Shown: positions 6,597 through 11,737 of the stretch, piece after piece
Position numbering within the stretch: the first letter of the stretch is position 1
Layout of the letters: each line of letters opens with the position of its first letter
From: Spirochaetia bacterium
Lineage (GTDB): Bacteria; Patescibacteriota; Minisyncoccia; UBA6257; UBA9933
Direction of reading: 5' to 3'
Length of the DNA stretch: 11,737 bases
NCBI GenBank assembly: GCA_007279775.1
Contig: QYPD01000011.1
Location: 1-11,737, forward strand
Made by a program: the position numbers and the translations under genes
Notes under the pieces: model-generated
Told to the model about the DNA's origin: nothing
What the model saw: the letters and a program-made list of their open reading frames with translations, nothing else
Databases searched by the model: none

Positions 6597-7196
6597 ATGC
6601 TTAAAGACGAAAAAACATTGGTAGTTGTAAAGCCCGATGGCATACAAAGGAGCCTGATAGGCGAGATAGTGAAGCGTTACGAACGCAGCGGTTTAAAGCT
6701 GGTCGGTTTGAAAATGGTAGTGCCGACGGCGGATTTTGTCCGCCAGCATTATACGGTTGACCCTGAGTGGTTTGTGAAAACCGGAACAAAAACGATAGAA
6801 TCTTACAAAAAAAAAGGTAAGACTCCGCTTTCGGAAGACCCACTTAAAATAACCGAAATTGTTTTAAAAAATTTAATTAAATTCATGACAGCCGGTCCTG
6901 TCGTGGCAATGGTTTGGCAAGGGATGCACGCGGTGGGCGTGGTAAGAAAAATCACCGGCGGCACCGAGCCACTCACTTCGGATGTGGGAACTATTCGTGG
7001 CGATTTAACTCTTGATTCTTATGAGGCTTCAGACACCGATGGAAGAGCTGTAAGAAATCTTATACATGCTTCGGGTTCGGCGGAAGAAGCCAGAAAAGAA
7101 ATAGCCCTTTGGTTTAAGCCGGAAGAAATTTTGAATTATAAATTGGCAAATGACGCTATTTTATACGATGTCAATTTAGACAGCATCTTAGAATAA
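6597..7196 (+). CDS. ndk: Nucleoside diphosphate kinase, enlarged variant
   Basis: NDK moves the terminal phosphate from ATP to other nucleoside diphosphates through a phosphohistidine, keeping NTP and dNTP pools balanced. The start LVVVKPDGIQR (8-18) is the family N-terminus. The catalytic His is His157 in NLIHASGS (154-161), matching the usual NxxHGSDS apart from Asp replaced by Ser-Gly spacing. FMTAGPVVAMVWQG (96-109) and GTIRGDLTL (131-139) are also typical. At 199 residues it is about 55-60 longer than the common 140-150-residue enzyme. The extra part is mainly residues 52-90 (with ESYKKKGKTPLSEDP at 68-82) plus some around 139-153. The following Nudix gene starts 2 nt after its stop, so the two are probably co-translated. 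No convincing Shine-Dalgarno sequence precedes it, only A-rich sequence. Confidence 0.95.
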   Translation: MLKDEKTLVVVKPDGIQRSLIGEIVKRYERSGLKLVGLKMVVPTADFVRQHYTVDPEWFVKTGTKTIESYKKKGKTPLSEDPLKITEIVLKNLIKFMTAGPVVAMVWQGMHAVGVVRKITGGTEPLTSDVGTIRGDLTLDSYEASDTDGRAVRNLIHASGSAEEARKEIALWFKPEEILNYKLANDAILYDVNLDSILE

Positions 7197-7198
7197 AA

Positions 7199-7669
7199 AT
7201 GGAAAATAAACCCGACCCTCGTCTTCATATAATCGCCATTACCGGCATTATTGAAAAAGGCGGCAAGTATTTGATTCTTAAGCGTTCAGAAAGGGAAGTG
7301 GCTTACCCTGGTTTTTGGACAGTTCCCGGCGGAAAGCTTGTGAGACACGAATACGAAAGTTTGCCTAAGACTCAAAGCACCGACGGCTGGTATGAAATCG
7401 TTTCGGAAACTCTTAAAAAGGAAATCAGGGAAGAAGCCGGATTGGAAGTTAAAGATATAAAGTATCTTACCGATATGGCTTTTATTAGGCCCGATAATAT
7501 TTCGGTTTTGGTGCTGTCTTATTATTGTTTTTACGAAAGCGGCGAGGTAAAATTTGGAAAAGACATAGTTGATTCGGCGTGGATTGCGCCGGAAGAGGGC
7601 AAAAACTATCAGATTATACCCGGAATTTTGGACGAAATCTTTGCGGTTGACAAAATTTTAAAGAATTGA
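7199..7669 (+). CDS. Nudix hydrolase with expanded Nudix-box loop
   Basis: Nudix enzymes cleave nucleoside diphosphates linked to another group, often damaged nucleotides or nucleotide sugars; the substrate here cannot be told. The protein has 156 residues. The Nudix box is visible but stretched: PGGKL (43-47), then a longer loop with ESLPKTQSTDGWYE, then the helix KEIREEAGL (74-82) carrying the metal-binding Glu75, Glu78 and Glu79. The usual REUxEExGU has Lys in place of the first Arg. About 15 residues separate the GG turn from the Glu66 that starts the standard spacing. ATG 7199 lies 2 nt after ndk, and both act on nucleotides, so nucleotide-pool maintenance is a reasonable inference. The TGA stop shows that TGA is not read as an amino acid here. 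Confidence 0.9.
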   Translation: MENKPDPRLHIIAITGIIEKGGKYLILKRSEREVAYPGFWTVPGGKLVRHEYESLPKTQSTDGWYEIVSETLKKEIREEAGLEVKDIKYLTDMAFIRPDNISVLVLSYYCFYESGEVKFGKDIVDSAWIAPEEGKNYQIIPGILDEIFAVDKILKN

Positions 7670-7689
7670 AGTTTGGGGATAACCTTAAA

Positions 7690-7717
7690 TTGACACCTAT
7701 TTCGCTCTTGCTAAAAT
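7690..7717 (+). promoter_or_regulatory. Strong extended -10 promoter with no ORF downstream
   Basis: TTGACA at 7690-7695, a 16-bp spacer, and TAAAAT at 7712-7717 with TG at 7709-7710. The predicted start is about 7724. The only plus-strand features before the next plus-strand gene (rpsL at 9292) are the structured RNA candidate and its terminator. Confidence 0.75.
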
Positions 7718-7723
7718 AATAGT

Positions 7724-7894
7724 GAGCCCTGTGAGGGATTCTCGGATCAAGTCATATTAAAGGGAGGACAAATTGTTTCGGTCTTTGGACCGCAAACTGA
7801 GTCCACCAATTTTGAGAATTAAGCCGGGATAATCGGCGAACAGGGCTTTTTAGTGCTAAGGATTTCTTTATTTAAGGCGAAAACGCCTTTTTTT
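7724..7894 (+). ncRNA. Putative structured small RNA (6S-like architecture, identity unknown)
   Basis: A consensus promoter starts this stretch and an intrinsic terminator ends it, giving an RNA of about 170 nt (or about 128 nt if the 3' end is at the T-run 7847-7851). The ends are held by an 8-bp closing stem, 7725-7732 with 7840-7847. Inside are P2 (7737-7743 with 7814-7820), P3 (7770-7775 with 7807-7812), an apical hairpin CGGTC/GACCG (7779-7783 with 7788-7792) and a side hairpin GCCG/CGGC (7823-7826 with 7834-7837) on the 3' strand. The length, single long rod and 3'-side hairpin recall 6S RNA, which binds RNA polymerase, but I see no conserved sequence that proves it. It does not match SRP RNA, tmRNA or RNase P signatures. 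It contains an unpaired-looking GGAGG at 7763-7767. Confidence 0.55.
7874..7894 (+). terminator. Intrinsic terminator of the small RNA / ndk-nudix transcripts
   Basis: The stem AAGGCG (7874-7879), loop AAAA, and CGCCTT (7884-7889) run into a T-tract ending at 7894. It works in the plus direction only, because the other side lacks a T-run. It is the only textbook Rho-independent terminator in the window. Confidence 0.9.
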
Positions 7895-7917
7895 GTTGAT
7901 TGGAGAATTTTTATTTT

Positions 7918-7946
7918 GTCCGCCTTCGCCAAGGCTTCGGCGGGAC
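7918..7946. repeat. GC-rich palindrome beside tRNA-Pro
   Basis: GTCCGCC (7918-7924) pairs with GGCGGGAC (7939-7946) with one bulge, and inside it GCC (7928-7930) pairs with GGC (7933-7935). It lies 4 nt beyond the tRNA 3' end on the tRNA's strand. No T-run follows in either direction. It resembles the short dispersed palindromes common in CPR genomes; this is from memory and not checked. Confidence 0.6.
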
Positions 7947-7950
7947 GATG

Positions 7951-8021
7951 TCGGAGAGCCGAGAATCGAACTCGGACCGTATGCTCCCAAAGCATATATA
8001 CTACCATTATACTACTCTCCG
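7951..8021 (-). tRNA. tRNA-Pro (anticodon UGG)
   Basis: Read on the minus strand, a full cloverleaf folds. The acceptor stem is CGGAGAG/CTCTCCG with the C1-G72 pair typical of bacterial tRNA-Pro. A weak D stem (GTAT/GTAT with two G-U pairs) carries GGTAG in the loop. The anticodon stem is TATGC/GCATA with loop TTTGGGA, giving anticodon UGG followed by G37. The T arm is CCGAG-TTCGATT-CTCGG and the discriminator is A. CCA is not encoded (the next bases read CAT), so it must be added by the CCA-adding enzyme. It reads CCA and, by wobble, other Pro codons. Confidence 0.93.
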
Positions 8022-8050
8022 TTATGTATACTCCCCGACAAAATACTTTT

Positions 8051-8087
8051 CCCCAAAGCACGTATACTACCACTATACTACAGTCCG
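8051..8087 (-). pseudogene. 5' half-copy of tRNA-Pro(UGG)
   Basis: Thirty-seven nt upstream of the intact tRNA on the same strand match its 5' half (acceptor 5' strand, D arm, anticodon loop with TTTGGG) at 31 of 37 positions. Past the anticodon loop the similarity ends: no 3' anticodon strand, T arm or acceptor 3' strand can be found. The acceptor 5' strand has changed to CGGACTG, with no partner. It is a relic of a tandem duplication, or a tRNA half kept for another reason. It would be part of the same precursor if transcription enters from 8179-9141 or from a weak TAGAAT-like box at 8106-8111. Confidence 0.8.
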
Positions 8088-8178
8088 TTGAGTATTGAAA
8101 TTAAAATTCTATCGAGTTGTAGCACTGGGTATAAAATTTAATTAAAAATATTAAATTGTTCGGCCTTTTTTGCGAAAA
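8088..8178. other. AT-rich spacer between tRNA relic and DUF5671-like gene
   Basis: No gene is visible here. On the minus strand a possible -10 (TAGAAT, 8106-8111) has no good -35. An AT-only hairpin (8135-8142 with 8150-8157) follows the stop of the minus-strand gene and may act as a weak 3' end signal. Confidence 0.35.
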
Positions 8179-9141
8179 TTATTGGAGGGGAGCCGGTTTT
8201 GGAATATTTTGGTTGTCTGGAGCGTAAAGAGCCGGGTCAATGGTTCTTTCAAAGCATGTTCTGCCTTTGCCGTGTTCCCAAAGATAGTTGTCGTTTTTCA
8301 AGGGGTATCTTCCGGTTCCGTTGTCTTTGGGGATTTCCGCGGAAAAGGTCGCGCAAAGCTCAAAGTCGAGATTACCGGTAATTTTGTATTCATAAAGAGC
8401 GCCGGTTTCCGGGTCGTTTGGCGCTTTGTAGCCCGAAATGGAATCGGCAAGGTCGTTAAGCGACGCCGGCAATTTTTCTTTTTTCTGCCAGTAATAAATA
8501 ATTTGCGATTGGATTCCTTGCAAGTCGCTTTCCCTTTGCGAATCTATTTTTTGGTCGCGAGCCGCGAAAGGCGAACCGCTGATGAAAAAAGCTCCGGCAA
8601 TGGTAAGAATCGCTAGCACGACGGCAATTATCCTTGCCGCCTTGGCATTTTTCGAGACTTCGGGAGAAGTCCGCTTTAAATCGGAGAAATAATACCAAAA
8701 CACTCCTCCGGCGACAACGGCGACCGCTAAAACTTTAAGAATAAATCTTACGGAAAGTTCGCCGTCAAGGAAATAAAATACAAGCGTCGCGAAATCTATT
8801 ATGCAGGTTATGGCGGCGATAAAAAGCGTTAAATACAAAAGCCATTTTCGCAACCGGCCTTCGCGCTTTTCCGGAATCGCCAAATAATCTTTTTCTCTGA
8901 GGCGCAATACGAAAATATGAGTTGGTAAAATGGCGATCAAAATCGCTACGGTCCAGCGCACCGTTGATTGGGAAAAAGAATAGGGGTTCGCCAGATCTTC
9001 AAAAAAATAATTTATGTACTGGAAAAGAAGGGTGACGATAAAGGAAGCGCTTAAATAAAGCGTTCCCACTACCCAAAGCTCAAGAAATACGTCTCGCGGG
9101 CCGTTAATTTTTGTTTGTGTTTGCGTTTGTACGTTTTCCAT
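8179..9141 (-). CDS. DUF5671-like membrane protein with pseudopilin-like C-terminal domain
   Basis: This 320-residue protein has five predicted membrane helices: about residues 21-45, 62-80, 100-125, 132-152 and 170-190. The first four resemble the DUF5671 four-helix bundle common in CPR bacteria. The fifth is followed by residues about 200-265 (LQGIQSQIIYYW, LPASLNDLAD, NDPETGALYEYKI, ELCATF), which look like the periplasmic part of GspG-type pseudopilins. Cys263 and Cys296 could form a disulfide outside the cell membrane. The function is unknown; it may sense or scaffold at the envelope. The message is probably leaderless, because the -10 box ends 7 nt before the ATG. It is transcribed away from rpsL and toward the tRNA-Pro locus. 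Confidence 0.85.
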   Translation of the reverse strand: MENVQTQTQTKINGPRDVFLELWVVGTLYLSASFIVTLLFQYINYFFEDLANPYSFSQSTVRWTVAILIAILPTHIFVLRLREKDYLAIPEKREGRLRKWLLYLTLFIAAITCIIDFATLVFYFLDGELSVRFILKVLAVAVVAGGVFWYYFSDLKRTSPEVSKNAKAARIIAVVLAILTIAGAFFISGSPFAARDQKIDSQRESDLQGIQSQIIYYWQKKEKLPASLNDLADSISGYKAPNDPETGALYEYKITGNLDFELCATFSAEIPKDNGTGRYPLKNDNYLWEHGKGRTCFERTIDPALYAPDNQNIPKPAPLQ

Positions 9142-9148
9142 ATAAACT

Positions 9149-9154
9149 ATTATA
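9149..9154 (-). promoter_or_regulatory. Extended -10 (TGG-TATAAT) of the DUF5671-like gene
   Basis: On the minus strand TATAAT occupies 9154-9149 and is preceded by TGG. The ATG is at 9141, so the transcription start (about 9142) virtually coincides with the start codon. The best -35 is weak (TTAACT, 16-bp spacer) and lies in the palindrome at 9171-9199. Confidence 0.75.
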
Positions 9155-9170
9155 CCATATAAATTATACG

Positions 9171-9199
9171 AGTTAAATATCGTAAATGATATTATAACT
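9171..9199. promoter_or_regulatory. Operator-like palindrome between divergent promoters
   Basis: AGTTAAATATC (9171-9181) and GATATTATAACT (9188-9199) are inverted copies, 11 bp with one extra base in the second arm, separated by 6 bp. It overlaps the expected -35 region of the minus-strand gene and ends 8 bp before the rpsL -35. That suits a shared operator. A plain AT-rich coincidence is possible. Confidence 0.45.
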
Positions 9200-9207
9200 T
9201 TTAATTG

Positions 9208-9237
9208 TTGACAAATGCTATTTAGTTTTGTTAATCT
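9208..9237 (+). promoter_or_regulatory. Probable str operon (rpsL) promoter
   Basis: TTGACA at 9208-9213, an 18-bp spacer, and TAATCT at 9232-9237 with extended -10 TG at 9229-9230. The start would be about 9244, giving a 48-nt leader that contains the hairpin at 9268-9287. The -35 is perfect and the -10 is weak. Confidence 0.6.
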
Positions 9238-9267
9238 TAATAAGCTGTAACGCAGTCATTTTTTATT

Positions 9268-9287
9268 TTTGGCTGGGCGAAGCCAAA
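9268..9287 (+). promoter_or_regulatory. Hairpin in the rpsL leader
   Basis: TTTGGCT (9268-9274) and AGCCAAA (9281-9287) form a perfect 7-bp stem with a 6-nt loop, ending 4 nt before the rpsL ATG. It sits where a ribosome would load, so it may control translation. A Shine-Dalgarno sequence is absent. Confidence 0.6.
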
Positions 9288-9291
9288 CGAA

Positions 9292-9702
9292 ATGTCCACG
9301 ATTCAACAGTTGATAAAAAAAGGAAGAAAGAGAGTTATTAAAAAAACCAAGTCGCCGGCTTTGAGTTATTATTTTAATACCATTAAGAACAGACCGGTTT
9401 ATTCCAATTCGCCGTTTAAGCGCGGAGTTTGTTTGAAAGTTTTTACGACCACTCCCAAAAAGCCGAACTCGGCTTTGCGTAAAGTGGCGAGGGTGCGTTT
9501 GACCAATGGAATGGAAGTTACGGCTTACATCCCGGGTATCGGCCACAATCTTCAGGAGCACTCAATAGTTGTTATCAGGGGCGGAAGGGTAAAAGATTTG
9601 CCGGGCGTTAAATATCATATTGTCCGTGGAGTTTTGGACACCACGGGCACCGAAGGCCGGAAACAAGAAAGAAGCAAATACGGAGTCAAAAAATCTAAGT
9701 AG
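9292..9702 (+). CDS. rpsL: 30S ribosomal protein S12
   Basis: S12 sits at the decoding centre of the small ribosomal subunit and helps set accuracy. The protein has 136 residues. The N-terminus [12 protein letters not shown], the block [19 protein letters not shown] (52-70) and [18 protein letters not shown] (96-113) are diagnostic. The streptomycin-site lysines (KK at 56-57, K101) are the normal susceptible residues. Compared with E. coli S12 there is an insertion of about 12 residues at 24-41 ([18 protein letters not shown]) before KRGVC, as in other CPR S12 proteins, and the first Cys of the usual CPQKRGVC is missing. It is the first gene of the str operon, 109 nt before rpsG. Confidence 0.98.
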   Translation: MSTIQQLIKKGRKRVIKKTKSPALSYYFNTIKNRPVYSNSPFKRGVCLKVFTTTPKKPNSALRKVARVRLTNGMEVTAYIPGIGHNLQEHSIVVIRGGRVKDLPGVKYHIVRGVLDTTGTEGRKQERSKYGVKKSK

Positions 9703-9808
9703 CAATCCGAAATAACGAATTCATCCGAATCTACAAATAAATCCGAATAGCTATAAAATATTTTCGTAGCCGTTCGCAGATTCGCATGAATTTGTAGGTT
9801 GGGATTAC
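9699..9808 (+). repeat. Imperfect inverted repeat filling the rpsL-rpsG gap
   Basis: The arms at 9699-9734 and 9776-9808 pair at 25 positions plus two G-U over 33. ATCCGAA occurs three times (9707-9713, 9723-9729, 9741-9747). The middle has a smaller repeat, CGAATAGCTA with CGTAGCCGTTCG, around the near-palindrome TAAAATATTTT. The distal arm ends 3 nt before the rpsG ATG, and the proximal arm begins in the last codons of rpsL. Such a large structure inside a ribosomal operon is unusual; E. coli places its S7 control site in this same intercistronic gap. Confidence 0.78.
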
Positions 9809-9811
9809 ATT

Positions 9812-10279
9812 ATGAGAAAAAAACGAGTTTATAAAAAATTTCATCAGCCTGACGTTCAGTATAACGATTTAACCGTTACGCGGTTTATTAATTATTTAAT
9901 GAGAGAAGGGAAAAAATCAACGGCGGAAAAAGTTTTTTACGACGCTTTTTCGGAAATAAAAAAGAAGACAAAAGAAGAGCCTTTTGAAGTTTTTAAAAAG
10001 GCGATTGAAAATGTTTCGCCGCTTTTGGAAGTGGCTTCTCGTCGGGTAGGAGGAGCGAATTATCAGGTGCCACGCGAAGTGCGGCCGGAAAGGAAATTCT
10101 TTTTGGCTTGCCGCTGGATAATAGAAGCGGCGCGTTCGGCAAAAGGAAGGCCGATGGCCCTTAAGCTTGCCGATGAAATAATCGCGGCTTCAAAGAACGA
10201 TGGCACGGCAATAAAGAAAAAGCAAAACATTCATAAGATGGCGGAAGCCAACAGAGCGTTCGCGCATTTCGCAAGGTAA
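9812..10279 (+). CDS. rpsG: 30S ribosomal protein S7
   Basis: S7 starts assembly of the 3' domain of 16S rRNA and lies at the tRNA exit side. The length, 155 residues, is standard. The N-terminus MRKKRVYKK, then [27 protein letters not shown] (truncated form: [12 protein letters not shown] at 19-30), the rRNA-binding run [19 protein letters not shown] (74-92) and the C-terminal [12 protein letters not shown] (144-155) all fit. It starts 109 nt after rpsL and ends 4 nt before fusA. No Shine-Dalgarno sequence is seen; the preceding bases are the distal arm of an inverted repeat. In E. coli, S7 represses translation of its own operon by binding the rpsL-rpsG gap; the structured gap here could serve similarly (inference). 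Confidence 0.97.
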   Translation: MRKKRVYKKFHQPDVQYNDLTVTRFINYLMREGKKSTAEKVFYDAFSEIKKKTKEEPFEVFKKAIENVSPLLEVASRRVGGANYQVPREVRPERKFFLACRWIIEAARSAKGRPMALKLADEIIAASKNDGTAIKKKQNIHKMAEANRAFAHFAR

Positions 10280-10283
10280 AATT

Positions 10284-11737
10284 ATGCGTCAATATCCATT
10301 GGAAAAATATCGCGATATCGGCATCATCGCCCATATCGACGCCGGCAAGACAACCGTTTCAGAGCGGATTCTTTTTTATACCGGAATTTCGCACAGAATC
10401 GGCGAAGTTCATGAAGGTCAGGCGATTATGGATTGGATGGAGCAGGAAAAGGAAAGGGGAATCACCATCACCGCCGCGGCCACGACTTGTTTTTGGACCC
10501 CGACTTACCAATTAAAAGAAGCCAAAGACGATACGGAAAAACAAAAAATCCGCCAGTCGTATGAACACAGAATAAATATCATAGATACTCCCGGCCACAT
10601 CGATTTCACCGTTGAGGTTCAGCGTTCTTTAAGGGTTTTGGATGGCGCGGTGGTTATTTTCGACGGCGTTGCCGGAGTCGAGCCGCAGTCAGAAACCGTT
10701 TGGCATCAAGCGGACAAATACAAAGTTCCACGCATTTGCTTTATCAATAAATTAGACCGTCTTGGCGCGAACTTCGAAAACTCCTTCCTTTCAATACAAG
10801 AGAAATTGAATCCGAACGCGGTGGTGGCGCAAATTCCGATTGGAGCGGAGTCAACTTTTGAAGGCGTCGTGGATTTACTCAAGATGAGAGCTTATTACTT
10901 TGAAGGCGAGCATGGAGAGAAAATTGTTGAAAAAGAAATACCCGATTCTTTGAAAGAAGAAGCTGAAAGGAAGCGAACAATTTTGGTTGAAAAAATAGCC
11001 GAGAGCGACGAAAAGTTAACGGAAAAATATCTTAATGGAAAAGAATTGAAAGAAGATGAACTCCGCGCCGCTTTGCGTAAAGCCACGATAAATAGCGAAA
11101 TAATTCCGGTTTTTTGCGGTTCGGCTTTGAAAAACAAAGGCATTCAGCTTATGCTTGACGCGGTTTTGGAATATCTTCCTTCGCCGATAGACGTTGTTGA
11201 ACTAAAGCCAATTACCGGAACAAACCCGAAAACAGAGGAAACGATTGTCCGCCAGCCTAGTGATAGTGAACCATTTACAGCCTTGGCTTTCAAAGTCGCC
11301 ACCGACCCGTTCGTTGGCAATCTTACTTATTTCCGAGTTTACAGCGGCTCTTTGGAAAAAGGAACTTACATTTTAAATTCAAGCAACGGCAATTCTGAAA
11401 GAATCGGTAGAATCGTGCGTATGCACGCCAACCACAGGGAAGAAGTTGATAATATGTATGCCGGAGACTTGGGCGCTATCGTCGGTTTGAAAAATACTTC
11501 CACTGGAGACACTTTGTGCGATCCGAATAATTCAATAGTTCTCGAAAAAATTACCTTTCCGGAACCGGTTATTCACGTTAGAGTTGAACCTAAAACTAAA
11601 GCTGACCAGGAAAAAATGTCGTTCGCGATGCACCGCTTGGCAGAAGAAGACCCGACTTTTAGAATTTCGGGAGACCCCGATACCGGAGAAACGATTATTG
11701 CTGGAATGGGCGAGCTTCATTTGGAAATTATTGTTGA
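10284..11737 (+). CDS. fusA: Elongation factor G, truncated by window end
   Basis: EF-G uses GTP to move tRNAs and mRNA through the ribosome and, with RRF, to recycle ribosomes. 484 complete codons are present, open to the window end; a full EF-G has about 690-710 residues. GTPase motifs: G1 AHIDAGKT (16-23), G2 RGITIT (58-63), G3 DTPGH (101-105), G4 NKLD (155-158, Leu instead of the usual Met) and G5 GSALKNKG near residue 280. An insertion of about 10-15 charged residues, [20 protein letters not shown] (72-91), follows the switch I region. Domain II follows, and domain III begins near the window end with the MGELHLEI motif. It starts 4 nt after rpsG with a weak AAGG (10273-10276), the only Shine-Dalgarno-like trace before a gene here. 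Confidence 0.97.
   Translation, partial: MRQYPLEKYRDIGIIAHIDAGKTTVSERILFYTGISHRIGEVHEGQAIMDWMEQEKERGITITAAATTCFWTPTYQLKEAKDDTEKQKIRQSYEHRINIIDTPGHIDFTVEVQRSLRVLDGAVVIFDGVAGVEPQSETVWHQADKYKVPRICFINKLDRLGANFENSFLSIQEKLNPNAVVAQIPIGAESTFEGVVDLLKMRAYYFEGEHGEKIVEKEIPDSLKEEAERKRTILVEKIAESDEKLTEKYLNGKELKEDELRAALRKATINSEIIPVFCGSALKNKGIQLMLDAVLEYLPSPIDVVELKPITGTNPKTEETIVRQPSDSEPFTALAFKVATDPFVGNLTYFRVYSGSLEKGTYILNSSNGNSERIGRIVRMHANHREEVDNMYAGDLGAIVGLKNTSTGDTLCDPNNSIVLEKITFPEPVIHVRVEPKTKADQEKMSFAMHRLAEEDPTFRISGDPDTGETIIAGMGELHLEIIV

Noticed and set aside
7819..8073. Minus-strand 84-codon reading frame across tRNA-Pro
   Set aside because: It overlaps the tRNA and its half-copy on the same strand; its internal repeats come from the tRNA duplication.
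7988..8090. Direct repeat of about 37 bp with 65-bp period as a CRISPR or attachment site
   Set aside because: It is only two copies and corresponds exactly to the tRNA-Pro 5' half; attachment sites normally duplicate the tRNA 3' end.
7853..8141. Plus-strand reading frames of about 60-80 codons over the tRNA-Pro region
   Set aside because: They run across the antisense of the tRNA and the terminator, show no protein-like composition, and repeat because the tRNA half is duplicated.
8170..8616. Plus-strand 148-codon frame opposite the DUF5671-like gene
   Set aside because: It is the antisense of a well-supported membrane protein gene with recognisable domains; no promoter or start signal.
10895..11143. 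Minus-strand 82-codon frame opposite fusA
   Set aside because: The plus-strand EF-G frame is open and conserved throughout; this is antisense noise.

Overview
The window looks like a chromosomal segment of a Candidate Phyla Radiation (Patescibacteria, most likely Parcubacteria-like) bacterium. Several things suggest this: compact AT-rich coding, a stand-alone sigma region 4 + HARE-HTH protein, the membrane protein/VirD4-like ATPase pair, a DUF5671-like protein with a pseudopilin-like tail, an AspRS without its GAD insertion, an enlarged nucleoside diphosphate kinase, and the inserted loop in ribosomal protein S12. The placement is inferred from family resemblance and is not proven. Genes stop with TAA, TAG and TGA, so TGA is a normal stop and the SR1/Gracilibacteria code does not apply.

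Layout. 64-966 is secF (protein export). 1008-1856 is a sigma-4/HARE-HTH regulator with its own consensus promoter. 1906-3210 is a membrane-anchored DUF8128-like protein and 3310-4761 is a soluble VirD4/TraG-type ATPase; together they look like a split DNA- or protein-translocation motor. 4913-6316 is aspS. 6597-7196 is ndk, followed 2 nt later by a Nudix hydrolase (7199-7669). 7690-7894 holds a strong extended -10 promoter, a structured RNA candidate and a clear intrinsic terminator. On the minus strand lie tRNA-Pro(UGG) (7951-8021), a divergent 5' half-copy of the same tRNA (8051-8087), and a DUF5671-like membrane protein (8179-9141). A divergent promoter region follows, then the str operon rpsL-rpsG-fusA (9292 to the end, fusA truncated by the window edge).

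Two features stand out beyond the gene list. First, three genes have -10 elements ending only 6-10 nt before their ATG, so their mRNAs are predicted to be leaderless, and almost no start has a Shine-Dalgarno sequence. Second, all four co-directional gaps longer than 60 nt are filled by long imperfect inverted repeats of unrelated sequence. Their distal arms end at or near the next start codon; the aspS start codon is inside the helix. Arm mismatches tend to be G-U pairs in the plus-strand RNA (11 G-U against 5 A-C by my count), which hints at selection on RNA pairing.

Functionally the segment joins protein export, a macromolecule-translocation module, transcription control, Asp-tRNA synthesis, nucleotide housekeeping and the translation-elongation str operon. 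No prophage, IS transposase or CRISPR array is visible.
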